Part shown: positions 27,051 to 37,091 of the stretch, one piece after another
Layout of the letters: each line of letters begins with the position of its first letter
How positions within the stretch are numbered: position 1 is the first letter of the stretch
NCBI RefSeq assembly: GCF_019331795.1
Contig: NZ_JAHPZL010000008.1
Location: forward strand, 1 to 64,000
Length of the DNA stretch: 64,000 bases
Reading direction: 5' to 3'
Source of the DNA: Austwickia sp. TVS 96-490-7B
GTDB taxonomy: Bacteria > Actinomycetota > Actinomycetes > Actinomycetales > Dermatophilaceae
Notes under the pieces: generated by a model
What the model was told of the DNA's origin: nothing
The model's database searches: none
What the model saw: only the letters and a program-made list of their open reading frames with translations
Program-made: the position numbers and the translations under genes

Positions 27051-29753
27051 ATGGAAACCGCCGAGATCAGGCGCCGTTGGCTGCAGTTCTTCTCCAACCA
27101 CGGGCACACGGTGGTGCCCAGCGCCCCCCTGCTCTACGACGACCCCAACCTGTTGTTCGTCAACGCCGGGATGGTGCCCTTCAAGCCGTACTTCCTCGGG
27201 CAGGAGGCGCCGCCGTACGCTCGCGCGACCTCGGTGCAAAAGTGCGTGCGGACCGGCGACATCGACGAGGTCGGCAAGACCACTCGGCATGGCACGTTCT
27301 TCCAAATGAACGGCAATTTCTCCTTTGGTGACTACTTCAAAGACGATGCGATCCGTTTCGCTTGGGACCTGGTCACCGGCAGCCAGGAGTGCGGTGGGCT
27401 GGGCTTTGATGGCGACAAGGTCTGGGTGACCGTGCTTGGCCCGGGCTTCCACCCCGACTATCCCGACGGCGATGTCGAAGCTCGCGAGATGTGGAAGTCA
27501 GTGGGCATTCCCGAGGAGCGCATCCAGGGCCGCAGTCTGAAGGACAACTACTGGCACATGGGTGTTCCTGGCCCAGGAGGCCCGTGCTCCGAGATTTACA
27601 TCGACCGGGGAGCGGAGTTCGGCCCGGACGGTGGCCCGGCGGTGGACGAGGACCGGTTCCTGGAAATCTGGAACCTCGTCTTCCAGACCGAGGAGCTCGC
27701 TGCCGTTCGTGCGAAGGATGACTTCGACATCGCAGGGATGCTCCCAGCAAAAAACATTGACACCGGCATGGGGCTGGAGCGCACTGCGTACCTGCTTCAG
27801 GGCGTGGACAACCTCTACGAGATCGACGAGGTCTACCCTGTCATCGAGCGGGCCGAGCAGATCAGTGGACGCCGATATGGCGCAGCTGTGCCCGACGATG
27901 TCCGTTTCCGGGTGGTCGCGGACCACGTCCGCAGCTCCATGATGCTCATCGGCGATGGGGTGACCCCAGGCAATGAGGGACGTGGATACGTGCTGCGTCG
28001 TCTGCTACGCCGCGCCGTACGGTCGATGCGGCTGCTGGGTGTGCATGACCCTGCGCTCCCTGAGCTGCTGCCGGTGTCCATGGAACGGATGAGCAACTCC
28101 TACCCTGAATTGCGGCGCGACTTCGGCCGGATCAGTCAGGTGGCGTACGCCGAGGAAGAGGCCTTCCGGCGCACCCTTACGTCGGGCACTACCATCCTGG
28201 ACACGGCGGTGAATCGGACGAAATCCGACGGTGGCACCCAACTCTCTGGTGGCGACGCGTTCAAGCTTCATGACACCTACGGCTTCCCGATCGACTTGAC
28301 CTTGGAGATGGCGTCCGAGCAGGGTCTCAGCGTTGATGAGGACGGTTTCCGGCGGTTGATGCAGGAGCAGCGGGAGCGGGCCAAGGCTGACGCGAAGGCC
28401 AAGAAACAAGGGCACGGCGATGTCGCCGTCTACCGGGAGATCGCCGACAGCTTGGGCCGACCGGTGGAATTCACCGGTTATACGGAGGTCGTCTCTGAAG
28501 GCACCGTTGCCGGTCTGGTGGTCAACGGGTCTGGAGCACGTTCAGCGCGGGAAGGCGACCAGATTGAGCTGGTCCTGGATCGGACGCCGTTCTACGCCGA
28601 AGGCGGCGGACAGCTCGCTGACGGCGGGTTGATCACGTTGGCCGGTGGCGCAATCGTGGAAGTCGATGATGTCCAGTCTCCGGTCACTGGGGTGATCGTG
28701 CACCGGGCTCGGGTCCTCTCCGGAGAGGTCGTTCTTGGGGAATCAGCGCAAGGCGCGGTCGATATCGTGCGCCGACGTGGGATCAGCCGTGCCCACACCG
28801 CGACGCACATGGTGCACAAGGCGATGCGAGAAGCACTGGGGGAGACTGCGACCCAGGCTGGTTCGTTAAACCGTCCAGGAAGTTTCCGGTTTGACTTCAA
28901 TGCGGGCTCACCGGTGCCCGCCACCGTGTTGCGTGATGTCGAGGCCGAGGTCAATGCGCATTTGCTAGAGGACCTCCCGGTCCATGCTGAGGTCATGACC
29001 CAACAGGAAGCCATTGACTCCGGGGCGATGGCGTTGTTCGGCGAGAAGTACGGCGCCCAGGTGCGAGTCGTGTCTGTGGGGGACTGGTCGCGGGAGCTAT
29101 GTGGTGGCACTCACGCACAACGCTCTGGTCAGTTGGGCATCGTCAAGCTGCTCTCTGAAGCATCAGTGGCTTCTGGGGTACGCCGAGTTGAGGCTTTGGT
29201 CGGTGCAGATGCCTATTCTTACTTGGCGCGTGAAAGCGTCATCGTGGGGCAGCTGACCGATGTCCTCAAAGCGCGACCGGAAGACCTGCCGGACCGACTC
29301 AACAGCATCCTGGGCAAGCTCAAAGATGCTGAAAAAGAAATTACAGCGATGCGTCAGCAACAAGTCCTGGCTCAAGCAGCGGGATTGGTGGCCCAGGCGC
29401 ACGATGTCTCCGGGGTAACCGTGTTGACCCACGATCTCGGTGAGGGTGTCGGTGCTGATGACCTGCGTGGTCTGGTGCTTGACCTTCGTTCCCGGCTGGG
29501 CGATGAGCGCCCGGTCGTGGTGGCTGCCGCCGCGGTCTCCGGTGGGCGACCGCTGGTCGTCGTAGCGACCAATGATGGTGCCCGGAGCCTTGGGGTGCGT
29601 GCTGGCGACCTGGTCAAACGCGCAGCCCAGGTGCTCGGTGGCGGCGGAGGTGGCAAGCCAGATGTCGCGCAGGGCGGTGGCAGCGATGTCACTAAGGTCG
29701 GGGCTGCTCTTGATGGCGTGGATCAGGCCGTTGCGGCCGCGGTGACCGGCTGA
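27051..29753 (+). CDS. alaS: Alanyl-tRNA synthetase
   Basis: Charges tRNA-Ala in the cytoplasm; 900 residues, a normal length. Class II core at the N-terminus ([38 protein letters not shown]), then the editing domain with the zinc-type pair HTATH and CGGTH, and a C-terminal C-Ala domain with Gly-rich [15 protein letters not shown], which resembles the DHHA1 motif. ATG 27051 follows AAGGAC. Opens the operon alaS-ruvX-mltG-aroE-aroC-aroKB; the next gene begins one base after its stop. Confidence 0.98.
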   Translation: METAEIRRRWLQFFSNHGHTVVPSAPLLYDDPNLLFVNAGMVPFKPYFLGQEAPPYARATSVQKCVRTGDIDEVGKTTRHGTFFQMNGNFSFGDYFKDDAIRFAWDLVTGSQECGGLGFDGDKVWVTVLGPGFHPDYPDGDVEAREMWKSVGIPEERIQGRSLKDNYWHMGVPGPGGPCSEIYIDRGAEFGPDGGPAVDEDRFLEIWNLVFQTEELAAVRAKDDFDIAGMLPAKNIDTGMGLERTAYLLQGVDNLYEIDEVYPVIERAEQISGRRYGAAVPDDVRFRVVADHVRSSMMLIGDGVTPGNEGRGYVLRRLLRRAVRSMRLLGVHDPALPELLPVSMERMSNSYPELRRDFGRISQVAYAEEEAFRRTLTSGTTILDTAVNRTKSDGGTQLSGGDAFKLHDTYGFPIDLTLEMASEQGLSVDEDGFRRLMQEQRERAKADAKAKKQGHGDVAVYREIADSLGRPVEFTGYTEVVSEGTVAGLVVNGSGARSAREGDQIELVLDRTPFYAEGGGQLADGGLITLAGGAIVEVDDVQSPVTGVIVHRARVLSGEVVLGESAQGAVDIVRRRGISRAHTATHMVHKAMREALGETATQAGSLNRPGSFRFDFNAGSPVPATVLRDVEAEVNAHLLEDLPVHAEVMTQQEAIDSGAMALFGEKYGAQVRVVSVGDWSRELCGGTHAQRSGQLGIVKLLSEASVASGVRRVEALVGADAYSYLARESVIVGQLTDVLKARPEDLPDRLNSILGKLKDAEKEITAMRQQQVLAQAAGLVAQAHDVSGVTVLTHDLGEGVGADDLRGLVLDLRSRLGDERPVVVAAAAVSGGRPLVVVATNDGARSLGVRAGDLVKRAAQVLGGGGGGKPDVAQGGGSDVTKVGAALDGVDQAVAAAVTG

Positions 29754-29754
29754 C

Positions 29755-30252
29755 GTGCGGCCGGGACGACGGTTGGGGATTGACGTCGGGGAAGCCCGGG
29801 TCGGGGTCGCGATCTGCGACCCCGGTGGGCTCCTCGCCACCCCGGTGGAATCGGTGCCACGTGACCATGAGGGCCAGAGCGATCTGGACCGGATCGTAGC
29901 TCTCGCACAGGAGTTCGAGATCTGTGAAATTGTCGTTGGGTTACCGCTGAACCTGTCCGGGGCGCAGGGTCCCGCAGCTGTCAAAGCCCGGGATTATGCG
30001 CGGTTATTAGGGAAGCGGTTGGCGTCGTCTGGGGTGCCGGTGAGACTTCTCGACGAACGGCTCAGCACGGTTGACGCTCACCGAGCCCTCCGCGATAGTG
30101 GCCGTGAAACCCGAGGTCACAGGGCTGTCGTGGATCAAGTCGCGGCGGTGTTGATCCTTCAATCTGCACTGGATCAGGAGCGAGCGACCGGGGCGCCTCC
30201 GGGGGAGAGGCTAGACTCGCGGAAGCCGCGGGCACCGCGGCGCCGGACGTAG
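29755..30252 (+). CDS. ruvX: YqgF/RuvX-family putative Holliday junction resolvase
   Basis: A 165-residue RNase H-fold protein; in E. coli the family member processes pre-16S rRNA and a Holliday junction role has been proposed. The first strand LGIDVGEARVGVAICDP carries the catalytic Asp, EIVVGLPLNLSG is the second motif, and LLDERLSTVDAHRAL and DQVAAVLILQ are the conserved C-terminal helices. GTG 29755 follows the alaS stop immediately. The C-terminus has a basic, Arg/Pro-rich tail of about 20 residues. In actinomycetes this gene is normally found directly between alaS and mltG, as here. Confidence 0.93.
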   Translation: MRPGRRLGIDVGEARVGVAICDPGGLLATPVESVPRDHEGQSDLDRIVALAQEFEICEIVVGLPLNLSGAQGPAAVKARDYARLLGKRLASSGVPVRLLDERLSTVDAHRALRDSGRETRGHRAVVDQVAAVLILQSALDQERATGAPPGERLDSRKPRAPRRRT

Positions 30253-30262
30253 GAAAGCTGAG

Positions 30263-31405
30263 ATGACCGACCCCCTACACGAGTCGATCTTCGGTGAACC
30301 AGAACCGCCGACGCGCAGGCAACGCCGCGAAAGTCGTCGTGGTGGGCATCGCTCCCGCCGCAAAGGCCATGGTGTTCTCACCTGGATCGCTGTCATGATG
30401 GTGCTGGCCCTGGCGGGCTGGTTTGCCGTTGCGAACTTCAAACCGTTGTATGACTCACTGTCTGCACCCAAAGATTTTGAGGGTGAAGGCGGCGAGTCGG
30501 TGAGCATCGTGGTCAATCCGGGTGACTCCGGGACCCAAATCGCCAAGACATTGGTCGATGCGGGGGTGATCAAGACCCCGGCGGCGTTCACTGCTGCCCT
30601 GGAGGCCAACCCGGGCGACGAGGTGCAGCCGGGCACGTACACGCTGCGCAAAGAGATGAAGGCCAGCACAGCGCTGTCGATGCTGCGTGGCACCGGTCGT
30701 GAAGTCGTCAAAGTGACGATCCGTGAAGGCTTGTGGAAGTCCGATGTCTACGCGGCACTGTCCAAAGCCACGGGCATCCCCAAGGGGGAGTATGAGGCTG
30801 CGGAAAAGGCCGCGGCCTCAGATCCCGGGTCGTTGGGGCTTCCGGCGTCGTCCAAGGGCAACCCGGAAGGGTGGCTGTTCCCGGCGACGTACTCGTTTGA
30901 CAAGAAGTCGTCGGCAGCCAACCAGCTCAAAGAGCTCATCGGTAAGACCAAGGAAGAGCTGACCGGTCTGGGCGTCAATGACGACCAGTCGGAGCGGATC
31001 CTCACCATCGCGAGCATCATCGAAGCCGAGTCGCGTTTCGATCCGGACCGCCCCAAGGTCGCCCGGGTCATCCTCAACCGGTTGGCCAAGCCGATGCCGC
31101 TGCAAATGGACTCGACGGTCTCATACGGCGTCCAGCGGCGATCGATCACCACGACCGATCAGGAACGGGCCGCGAAGAACGGATACAACACCTACGCCAA
31201 CCCCGGTCTGCCTGCCGGTCCCATCGGCAACCCTGGGACGGCCTCGGTCAAGGCCGCGGTGTCGCCGGCGTCCGGCCCGTGGCTGTATTTCGTGGCGGTT
31301 AATCCCGAGACCGGTGAGACCAACTTCGCGACCACCATGGAGGAGCACAACCGGAACGTGTTGCTGTTCCAGAAGTGGTGCCAGTCGCATCCAGGGAAGT
31401 GCTGA
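30263..31405 (+). CDS. mltG: Endolytic murein transglycosylase
   Basis: Cleaves nascent peptidoglycan strands at the membrane and so sets glycan chain length. The 380-residue protein has a basic cytoplasmic tail (RRQRRESRRGGHRSRRKGHG), one membrane helix (VLTWIAVMMVLALAGWFAV, about residues 38-56), a LysM-like region and the YceG catalytic domain with ASIIEAESR, where Glu254 aligns with the family's proposed catalytic glutamate, then LQMDSTVSYG and NPETGETNFATT. Its end overlaps the likely start of aroE. Confidence 0.95.
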   Translation: MTDPLHESIFGEPEPPTRRQRRESRRGGHRSRRKGHGVLTWIAVMMVLALAGWFAVANFKPLYDSLSAPKDFEGEGGESVSIVVNPGDSGTQIAKTLVDAGVIKTPAAFTAALEANPGDEVQPGTYTLRKEMKASTALSMLRGTGREVVKVTIREGLWKSDVYAALSKATGIPKGEYEAAEKAAASDPGSLGLPASSKGNPEGWLFPATYSFDKKSSAANQLKELIGKTKEELTGLGVNDDQSERILTIASIIEAESRFDPDRPKVARVILNRLAKPMPLQMDSTVSYGVQRRSITTTDQERAAKNGYNTYANPGLPAGPIGNPGTASVKAAVSPASGPWLYFVAVNPETGETNFATTMEEHNRNVLLFQKWCQSHPGKC

Positions 31406-32328
31406 CACCCCAGTTTGGAGAGGAGCGATCACTGCGGCGCGCTGCGGTGATCGGCTCCCCCATTGGGCATTCTGCATCTCCGGTGTTGCATCGTGCGGCC
31501 TACGCCGCGCTCGGATTGACTGAGTGGCGGTACGACGCCATCGCAGTCGGGGGAGCCGGAGAACCTAGCGTCGAAGAGTTCGTGTCTGGGCTCGGTCCGC
31601 AATGGGTGGGGCTGTCAGTGACCATGCCGGGGAAAGAAGCTGCGGCCGTGCTCGCCAATTCCTGCTCGGCAGGAGTGACCCTCACCGGTGCCGCGAACAC
31701 GCTGATCCGCCACGTGGACGGCTGGTACGCCGATAACACCGACATTGTCGGTCTGGTCGAGGCCGTCCGATCAGTTCTCGGTGGCGAACGCCCCTTGCAG
31801 GGGCGGGACGTGCTGCTGTTGGGCTCCGGGGCCACGGCAAGAGCTGCTTGTGTGGCGGTGTCTCGGTTGGGGGCTGAGGGAGTGTGTTTGGCCGTCCGGG
31901 GTCGTGCCCGAGCTCAGACCGTCGAGCTCGTCGAACGCCTCGGGCTGAGCTGTCACCAACGATCGGTGAGTGACCTCACGACGTACGCTGTCGATTTCCC
32001 GGTGATGATCAGTACCTTGCCGACCGGCACCGATCTGGGGCTGGGCACGCAGGGCGCTCTCGCTCCGGGATCGGTGGTGATGGATGTGGGCTACGGTCAC
32101 TGGCCCACCCCGGTGGCGCGCTGGGCGGGCTCTCATGGTGCGTTGGTGGTCCCGGGTACGGAGATGCTGCTGCATCAGGCAGTGGAGCAGGTGGCTTTGA
32201 TGACGGGAATGCGGCCGCCGACGGGGGTGATGCGTTCAGCGCTGGAGTCGGCGACCGGAGTGTCTTCCCCTCAGTCGCAGAGCGTGGCAGTGGACCTGAT
32301 CCACGATGATCGCGGCCCTACAGCCTGA
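31399..32328 (+). CDS. aroE: Shikimate dehydrogenase
   Basis: Reduces 3-dehydroshikimate to shikimate with NADPH. Visible motifs: [17 protein letters not shown] (substrate-binding SxS), [10 protein letters not shown] (catalytic Lys), DNTDIVGL, and the nucleotide-binding [12 protein letters not shown] 31399 overlaps the last seven bases of mltG and yields 309 residues, but the strong Shine-Dalgarno GGAGAGGAG (31417-31425) is better spaced from a CTG at 31432, which would give a family-typical N-terminus ([14 protein letters not shown]). The true start is therefore unsettled. Confidence 0.93.
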   Translation: MLTPQFGEERSLRRAAVIGSPIGHSASPVLHRAAYAALGLTEWRYDAIAVGGAGEPSVEEFVSGLGPQWVGLSVTMPGKEAAAVLANSCSAGVTLTGAANTLIRHVDGWYADNTDIVGLVEAVRSVLGGERPLQGRDVLLLGSGATARAACVAVSRLGAEGVCLAVRGRARAQTVELVERLGLSCHQRSVSDLTTYAVDFPVMISTLPTGTDLGLGTQGALAPGSVVMDVGYGHWPTPVARWAGSHGALVVPGTEMLLHQAVEQVALMTGMRPPTGVMRSALESATGVSSPQSQSVAVDLIHDDRGPTA

Positions 32329-32363
32329 GACGGGTGCGGTCCGACATTCGGTCGTCTGGCAGC

Positions 32364-33593
32364 ATGATCATCATGCGATGGTTGACCGCTGGAGAATCAC
32401 ATGGACCCGCTCTCGTCGCGATCCTGGAGGGGATGCCAGCCGGGGTGCACGTGGGCAGCACCCAGATCCAGCAGTGCCTCGCTCGGCGGCGTTTGGGACA
32501 TGGCCGTGGCGCCCGACAAAAATTTGAGCAGGACACCCTGGAAATCCTCGGCGGAATCCGACACGGACTGACCCTGGGGTCACCGATCGCGGTGCAGATC
32601 GGCAACAGCGAGTGGCCTAAATGGGCCACTGTGATGAGTCCTGATCCGGTGGATGATGCCGCGTACGCCGCGGCGAATGACATCAACGCGCCCCAGGAGA
32701 TCGCCCGCAACCGACCATTGACCCGCCCGCGACCAGGGCATGCCGATCTCGCTGGAATGCAGAAATATGGTTTCACCGATGCGCGACCGATCCTGGAACG
32801 AGCTTCGGCACGAGAAACCGCTGCCCGGGTGGCACTTGGTGCGATCGCGGCAGCTTTCCTGGAGCAGAGTTGCGGCATCACTATGGTGTCGCACACGGTC
32901 GCTATTGGGACTGCCGCGGTCGCTGATGGTTCGCCCTGGCCTACTCCTCAGGATGTGGCCGCTCTGGACGCTGACCCAGTGCGAGCGCATGACCCGCAGG
33001 CTTCGACGGCGATGGTCGCTGAGATCGACGCTGCGCGTCGAGACGGCGACACCCTGGGCGGGGTGGTCGAGGTCCTGGTGTATGGCTGTCCACCTGGAGT
33101 GGGTAGCTATGTGCACTGGGACCGCCGGCTCGACGCTCGGTTAGCGGCGGCGCTGATGGGGATCCCAGCGATCAAGGGCGTTGCTGTTGGTGATGGATTC
33201 GACAGTGCCACTCGGCGAGGCTCAGCCGCTCACGATGAGATGGAACGTGACAGCAGCGGACGTATCCGTCGTCGTACCGGACGAGCTGGGGGCCTTGAAG
33301 GGGGGATGACCACCGGGGAGATCCTGCGGGTTCGTGCCGCGATGAAACCCATCAGCACCGTGCCACGCGCCTTGGACACCGTCGACATCACCGGAGATGC
33401 TCCCGCCAGTGCTATCCATCAACGCTCTGATGTGTGCGCTGTCCCCGCAGCAGGGGTGGTCGCCGAAGCCATGGTCGCGTTGGTCCTTGCGGAAGCGGTC
33501 CTGGACAAATTCGGTGGTGACTCGATCGCGCAGACTCGGGCTGCTCATCAGGGGTATCTCGAGTCGATCCCGGAAGGAATGCGTTCATGGTGA
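32364..33593 (+). CDS. aroC: Chorismate synthase
   Basis: Makes chorismate from EPSP with reduced FMN, the last step of the shikimate pathway. Signatures: [54 protein letters not shown] and [18 protein letters not shown] 32364 ([14 protein letters not shown]) best matches the length of actinobacterial homologues; ATG 32373 is the alternative. The last seven bases overlap the aroKB start (ATGGTGA). 409 residues. Confidence 0.97.
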   Translation: MIIMRWLTAGESHGPALVAILEGMPAGVHVGSTQIQQCLARRRLGHGRGARQKFEQDTLEILGGIRHGLTLGSPIAVQIGNSEWPKWATVMSPDPVDDAAYAAANDINAPQEIARNRPLTRPRPGHADLAGMQKYGFTDARPILERASARETAARVALGAIAAAFLEQSCGITMVSHTVAIGTAAVADGSPWPTPQDVAALDADPVRAHDPQASTAMVAEIDAARRDGDTLGGVVEVLVYGCPPGVGSYVHWDRRLDARLAAALMGIPAIKGVAVGDGFDSATRRGSAAHDEMERDSSGRIRRRTGRAGGLEGGMTTGEILRVRAAMKPISTVPRALDTVDITGDAPASAIHQRSDVCAVPAAGVVAEAMVALVLAEAVLDKFGGDSIAQTRAAHQGYLESIPEGMRSW

Positions 33594-35212
33594 CCTCTGA
33601 CCCGCACTGCGATGGTCCGATGGTGGTCCTGATTGGACCTCCCGGCGCGGGGAAGAGCACCGTTGCTGCGGCGCTCGCGGAGCTTCTCGGGGTGGACGTT
33701 GTCGACACTGACCAGCGCATTGAGCAACACGCGGGGATGTCGATCGCTGACATCTTTGTCGACCACGGCGAAGATCAGTTTCGCCAGTGGGAACGCCATG
33801 TGGTTGCCGAGGAACTCCGCACGCATCGGGGGGTGCTTGCTCTGGGGGGTGGTGCGATCCTTGCGGCGCACACTCAGCAGGCGCTGATGGGTCGACCGGT
33901 GGTGTTTTTGGATGTTTCCTTACGGGAAGCCGTACGTCGAACTGGCATGGATCATGGGCGCCCGCTGTTGGCACTGAATCCGAGGTCGGCGTGGTTGCGG
34001 TTGATGGAGGATCGTCGACCGGTGTATGAACGATTGGCCCGGTGCCGGATTGACACCAGTGAGCGCACCCCGGCGCAGGTTGCTGAGCAGATCGTGGCTG
34101 AGTTGGGGCTGCCCCAAGCCGCGGCGTCTTCAGTGCGGATCTCGGTGGGTGCGGGTCCGGAGGCGTACGACGTGGTCGTCGGTCGAGGATTGGCTGAGCA
34201 GCTACCTGCCATGTTGGGGTCGGCGGTGCAGCAAGTCGTGCTGGTGCGGCCGGAGTCGTTGCCTCAGGTGGCGGTGCCGGTGCGTGAGGCCCTGAGCAGT
34301 GCTGGTTTGCAGGTGCATGAGGAGACGCTGCCTGATGCGGAGCAAGCGAAGACGGCGCAGGTCGCTGCCAGATTATGGGCGGTATTGGGTCAGAGGGGGG
34401 TGACCCGCAGTGATGCTGTCGTCACTGTGGGGGGTGGTTCGGTCACTGATCTAGGTGGGTTCGTCGCAGCGACCTGGCTGCGCGGAGTCGCAGTGGCGCA
34501 TGTGCCAACGACGCTCTTGGGCATGGTGGACGCCGCGATCGGAGGCAAGAGCGGGATTAACACCGCTGAGGGGAAAAACCTCGTCGGGGCTTTTTATCCG
34601 CCGGTGGGGGTGCTGGCTGACTTGGACCTGCTGTCGACGCTGCCGCACGCTGATCTGGTGGCGGGCCTGGCCGAGGTGATCAAGGGCGGGTTCATTGCGG
34701 ATCCGACGATCCTTGACCTGATCGAGCAGGATCCGCAGGCGGCGATCGACCCGTCGGGTGAGGTGTTGCCGGAGTTGGTCCGGCGCAAGATTCAGGTGAA
34801 AGCAGACGTGGTGACGGCCGATCTGAAGGAGTCGTCGCTGCGGGAAATCCTCAACTACGGTCATACGTTCGCGCACGCGGTGGAGCAGGTAGAAGGGTAT
34901 ACCTGGCGCCATGGCGACGCCGTGGCGGTGGGCATGGTGTATGCCGCGGAGCTCGCCCGACTCGCAGGTCGGCTATCCCCAGAGGACGTTGACCGACACC
35001 GACGGATCCTGCAGGCAGTGGGCTTGCCTACGTCGTACCGATCTGGTCGGTGGGATGACCTGCTGGCGGTGATGCGTCGCGACAAGAAGGCTCGCGGGTC
35101 GTTGCTGCGGTTTGTGGTATTGGATGGGATTGGTGTGCCGGGGCGGTGGGATGGGCCGGATGAGGGATCGCTGCGCGCGGCGTACGACGCGATCTGTCAG
35201 GGCCCATCCTGA
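33587..35212 (+). CDS. aroKB: Bifunctional shikimate kinase / 3-dehydroquinate synthase
   Basis: A 541-residue fusion of two pathway enzymes. Residues about 10-175 are shikimate kinase: Walker [10 protein letters not shown] (17-25), shikimate-binding [11 protein letters not shown] and GGGAI. Residues about 182-541 are 3-dehydroquinate synthase: [38 protein letters not shown] and [11 protein letters not shown] (metal ligand His). There is no stop or frameshift between the halves; the linker is only about 10 residues ([11 protein letters not shown]). In most actinomycetes aroK and aroB are separate neighbours. No aroQ-type dehydroquinase follows; a hairpin-free 105-base gap leads to the ABC genes. 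Confidence 0.96.
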   Translation: MVTSDPHCDGPMVVLIGPPGAGKSTVAAALAELLGVDVVDTDQRIEQHAGMSIADIFVDHGEDQFRQWERHVVAEELRTHRGVLALGGGAILAAHTQQALMGRPVVFLDVSLREAVRRTGMDHGRPLLALNPRSAWLRLMEDRRPVYERLARCRIDTSERTPAQVAEQIVAELGLPQAAASSVRISVGAGPEAYDVVVGRGLAEQLPAMLGSAVQQVVLVRPESLPQVAVPVREALSSAGLQVHEETLPDAEQAKTAQVAARLWAVLGQRGVTRSDAVVTVGGGSVTDLGGFVAATWLRGVAVAHVPTTLLGMVDAAIGGKSGINTAEGKNLVGAFYPPVGVLADLDLLSTLPHADLVAGLAEVIKGGFIADPTILDLIEQDPQAAIDPSGEVLPELVRRKIQVKADVVTADLKESSLREILNYGHTFAHAVEQVEGYTWRHGDAVAVGMVYAAELARLAGRLSPEDVDRHRRILQAVGLPTSYRSGRWDDLLAVMRRDKKARGSLLRFVVLDGIGVPGRWDGPDEGSLRAAYDAICQGPS

Positions 35213-35317
35213 ACTTTTCAGACTTCTCCTGACTGTCCGCTGAGTGTTACCTGAGCGTGCCCGGCATTCCATGGAACTGGGATGACGGGCGCTGCTGAGC
35301 TAGGGAAAGCTGGGGGC

Positions 35318-36226
35318 ATGATCGAAGCGAGTCATCTGAGTAAGCATTACGGTGCGGTGCGGGCGGTGGACGATGTGTCCTTTCGCATCCCGGCCGGGAA
35401 AGTTGTCGGGTTCCTGGGGCCCAACGGCGCGGGCAAGTCCACGGCGATGCGCTGCCTCACGGGGTTGACCCTCCCGACATCCGGGGCGGTGAGCGTGTGT
35501 GGGAGACCGTTTGCCCAGCTGCCCAACCCTGGACGACACGTGGGGGTGTTGCTGGACGCGTCCGCCCAGCATGGTGGCCGCACCGGGCTGGAGGTGTTAA
35601 CCCTGGGTGCGATGACAATGGGGATATCACGAGGGCGGGTCCGAGAAATAGCCGCGATGGTGGGCCTATCCGATAAAGAAATCAAACGGCGGATCAAAAA
35701 CTATTCGTTGGGGATGCGCCAGCGCCTGGGGATCGCACACGCGCTGCTGGGAGACCCGAAGATCCTCATCCTTGATGAGCCAGCAAACGGTCTGGACCCG
35801 AGTGGGATCCGGTGGATGCGTGACCTGCTGCGAGGATTCGCCGACCAGGGCGGAGCCGTGTTGCTCTCCAGCCATCTGTTGAACGAGGTGGAGACCATCG
35901 CCGATGAACTGATCGTCATCGGGCGGGGGCGGATCGTGGCGCAAGGCACGAAAGAGATGCTTCTCGGCGGCACGGGAACTGTGGTGAATTGCGCTGACGG
36001 TCAAGATAAAACGTCACTGACAGAGGGGCTGGCTCAGGCGGGTTTCAGTGTCCGCCAGGATGAGCATCACGCATTGATCGTCGATGCGGATGCAGCCACG
36101 ATCGGCATCATCGCTCGGGATCGTCAGGTGGCATTGACCGCGCTCCATCCGGCGCATTCTGCGGGCCTGGAAGAACTCTTCTTCCAGGTCACCTCGCAAA
36201 CCTCTCGGGAAGGGGCGGCGGCATGA
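35318..36226 (+). CDS. ABC exporter ATPase
   Basis: The 302-residue ATPase of a two-gene ABC-2 type exporter. Walker A GPNGAGKST, signature YSLGMRQRLG, Walker B ILILDEPANGLD, switch His in SSHLL. The C-terminal 90 residues are the variable domain typical of drug or antibiotic-immunity exporters (BcrA/NatA-like). ATG 35318 follows a G-rich Shine-Dalgarno-like run and starts at MIEASHLSKHYG; an in-frame ATG at 35282 is possible. Overlaps the permease gene by ATGA. Substrate unknown. Confidence 0.88.
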   Translation: MIEASHLSKHYGAVRAVDDVSFRIPAGKVVGFLGPNGAGKSTAMRCLTGLTLPTSGAVSVCGRPFAQLPNPGRHVGVLLDASAQHGGRTGLEVLTLGAMTMGISRGRVREIAAMVGLSDKEIKRRIKNYSLGMRQRLGIAHALLGDPKILILDEPANGLDPSGIRWMRDLLRGFADQGGAVLLSSHLLNEVETIADELIVIGRGRIVAQGTKEMLLGGTGTVVNCADGQDKTSLTEGLAQAGFSVRQDEHHALIVDADAATIGIIARDRQVALTALHPAHSAGLEELFFQVTSQTSREGAAA

Positions 36227-37011
36227 CTCAGGACATGACTCAGAGGCAGGCGGAACCAGTGGCTGCGGTGCAGGAAGAGATCACCGGGGTGTCTTTTGCC
36301 CGGTTGGTGCAGGTTGAAGCCCGCAAAATCGTCGACACCCGATCCGGCCGGTGGTTCCTCGGGGTGCTGCTTGCCCTCGTCCTCCTCGTCTTGACTGTAC
36401 TGAAGCTGACGGCCAAAGACGCGAATCCGGTGACCTTCACTGGTTTCTTTACGCCAGCGAGCGAGGTCTTAAAGATCTTGGTCCCCGTGTTGGGGATCCT
36501 CACGATGACCAGTGAGTGGCAACAACGTACCGCCATGGTGACCTTCACCCTGGAGCCACGTCGGGGCCGGGTCCTCCTGGCGAAGGCATTGGCAACTTTC
36601 GGGGTGATCGCGATCCTCCTTGTGATCACCGCGCTACTGGCTGCGCTGTGCGCGGCACTGTTTAGCACTGGCAGCCAGACGTGGAAGATTGATGCTGCCA
36701 CGATGGGGAAACAGCAGGTGCCTCTGGTGCTGTCGGTGCTGATGGGGATGGCCTTCGGGCTGTTACTCTCCAATAGCGCGTTGGCCATCACTTTGTATTT
36801 TGTCCTGCCCATGATGGCCTCATCGCTGTTGCTTTTTGAGAAGACCCGCAAGCTCCTTGAATGGGCTGGGCCCTCGGTGATGTCTGCTCCGTGGAATGCG
36901 GATTCAGTGACCACGCAGCAGTGGCAGCAGGCGATGTGCTCAATGGTGGTCTGGCTGATCGTGCCAATGATCATCGGCACGATCGTCACATTGCGTCGTG
37001 AGGTGAAATAA
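36223..37011 (+). CDS. ABC-2 type permease
   Basis: A 262-residue membrane partner of the preceding ATPase. Six hydrophobic segments are visible, including WFLGVLLALVLLVLTVLKL, FGVIAILLVITALLAALCAALF and the last one VVWLIVPMIIGTIVTL. The 30-residue N-terminal tail is hydrophilic. Resembles ABC-2 permeases of the BcrB/NatB kind. It ends 26 bases before a strong bidirectional terminator. Confidence 0.82.
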   Translation: MTQDMTQRQAEPVAAVQEEITGVSFARLVQVEARKIVDTRSGRWFLGVLLALVLLVLTVLKLTAKDANPVTFTGFFTPASEVLKILVPVLGILTMTSEWQQRTAMVTFTLEPRRGRVLLAKALATFGVIAILLVITALLAALCAALFSTGSQTWKIDAATMGKQQVPLVLSVLMGMAFGLLLSNSALAITLYFVLPMMASSLLLFEKTRKLLEWAGPSVMSAPWNADSVTTQQWQQAMCSMVVWLIVPMIIGTIVTLRREVK

Positions 37012-37037
37012 AAAGCAGAGGAAGTAGTCCGGTCATC

Positions 37038-37072
37038 GCCCTGCCCTGCCCCCACTGGGGGCAGGGCAGGGC
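37038..37072. terminator. Bidirectional terminator hairpin
   Basis: Perfect 16-bp stem GCCCTGCCCTGCCCCC (37038-37053) with 37057-37072 and a three-base loop, between the convergent permease and lipoprotein genes. Confidence 0.8.
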
Positions 37073-37091
37073 CATCTCTAAGGTCTGTCGC

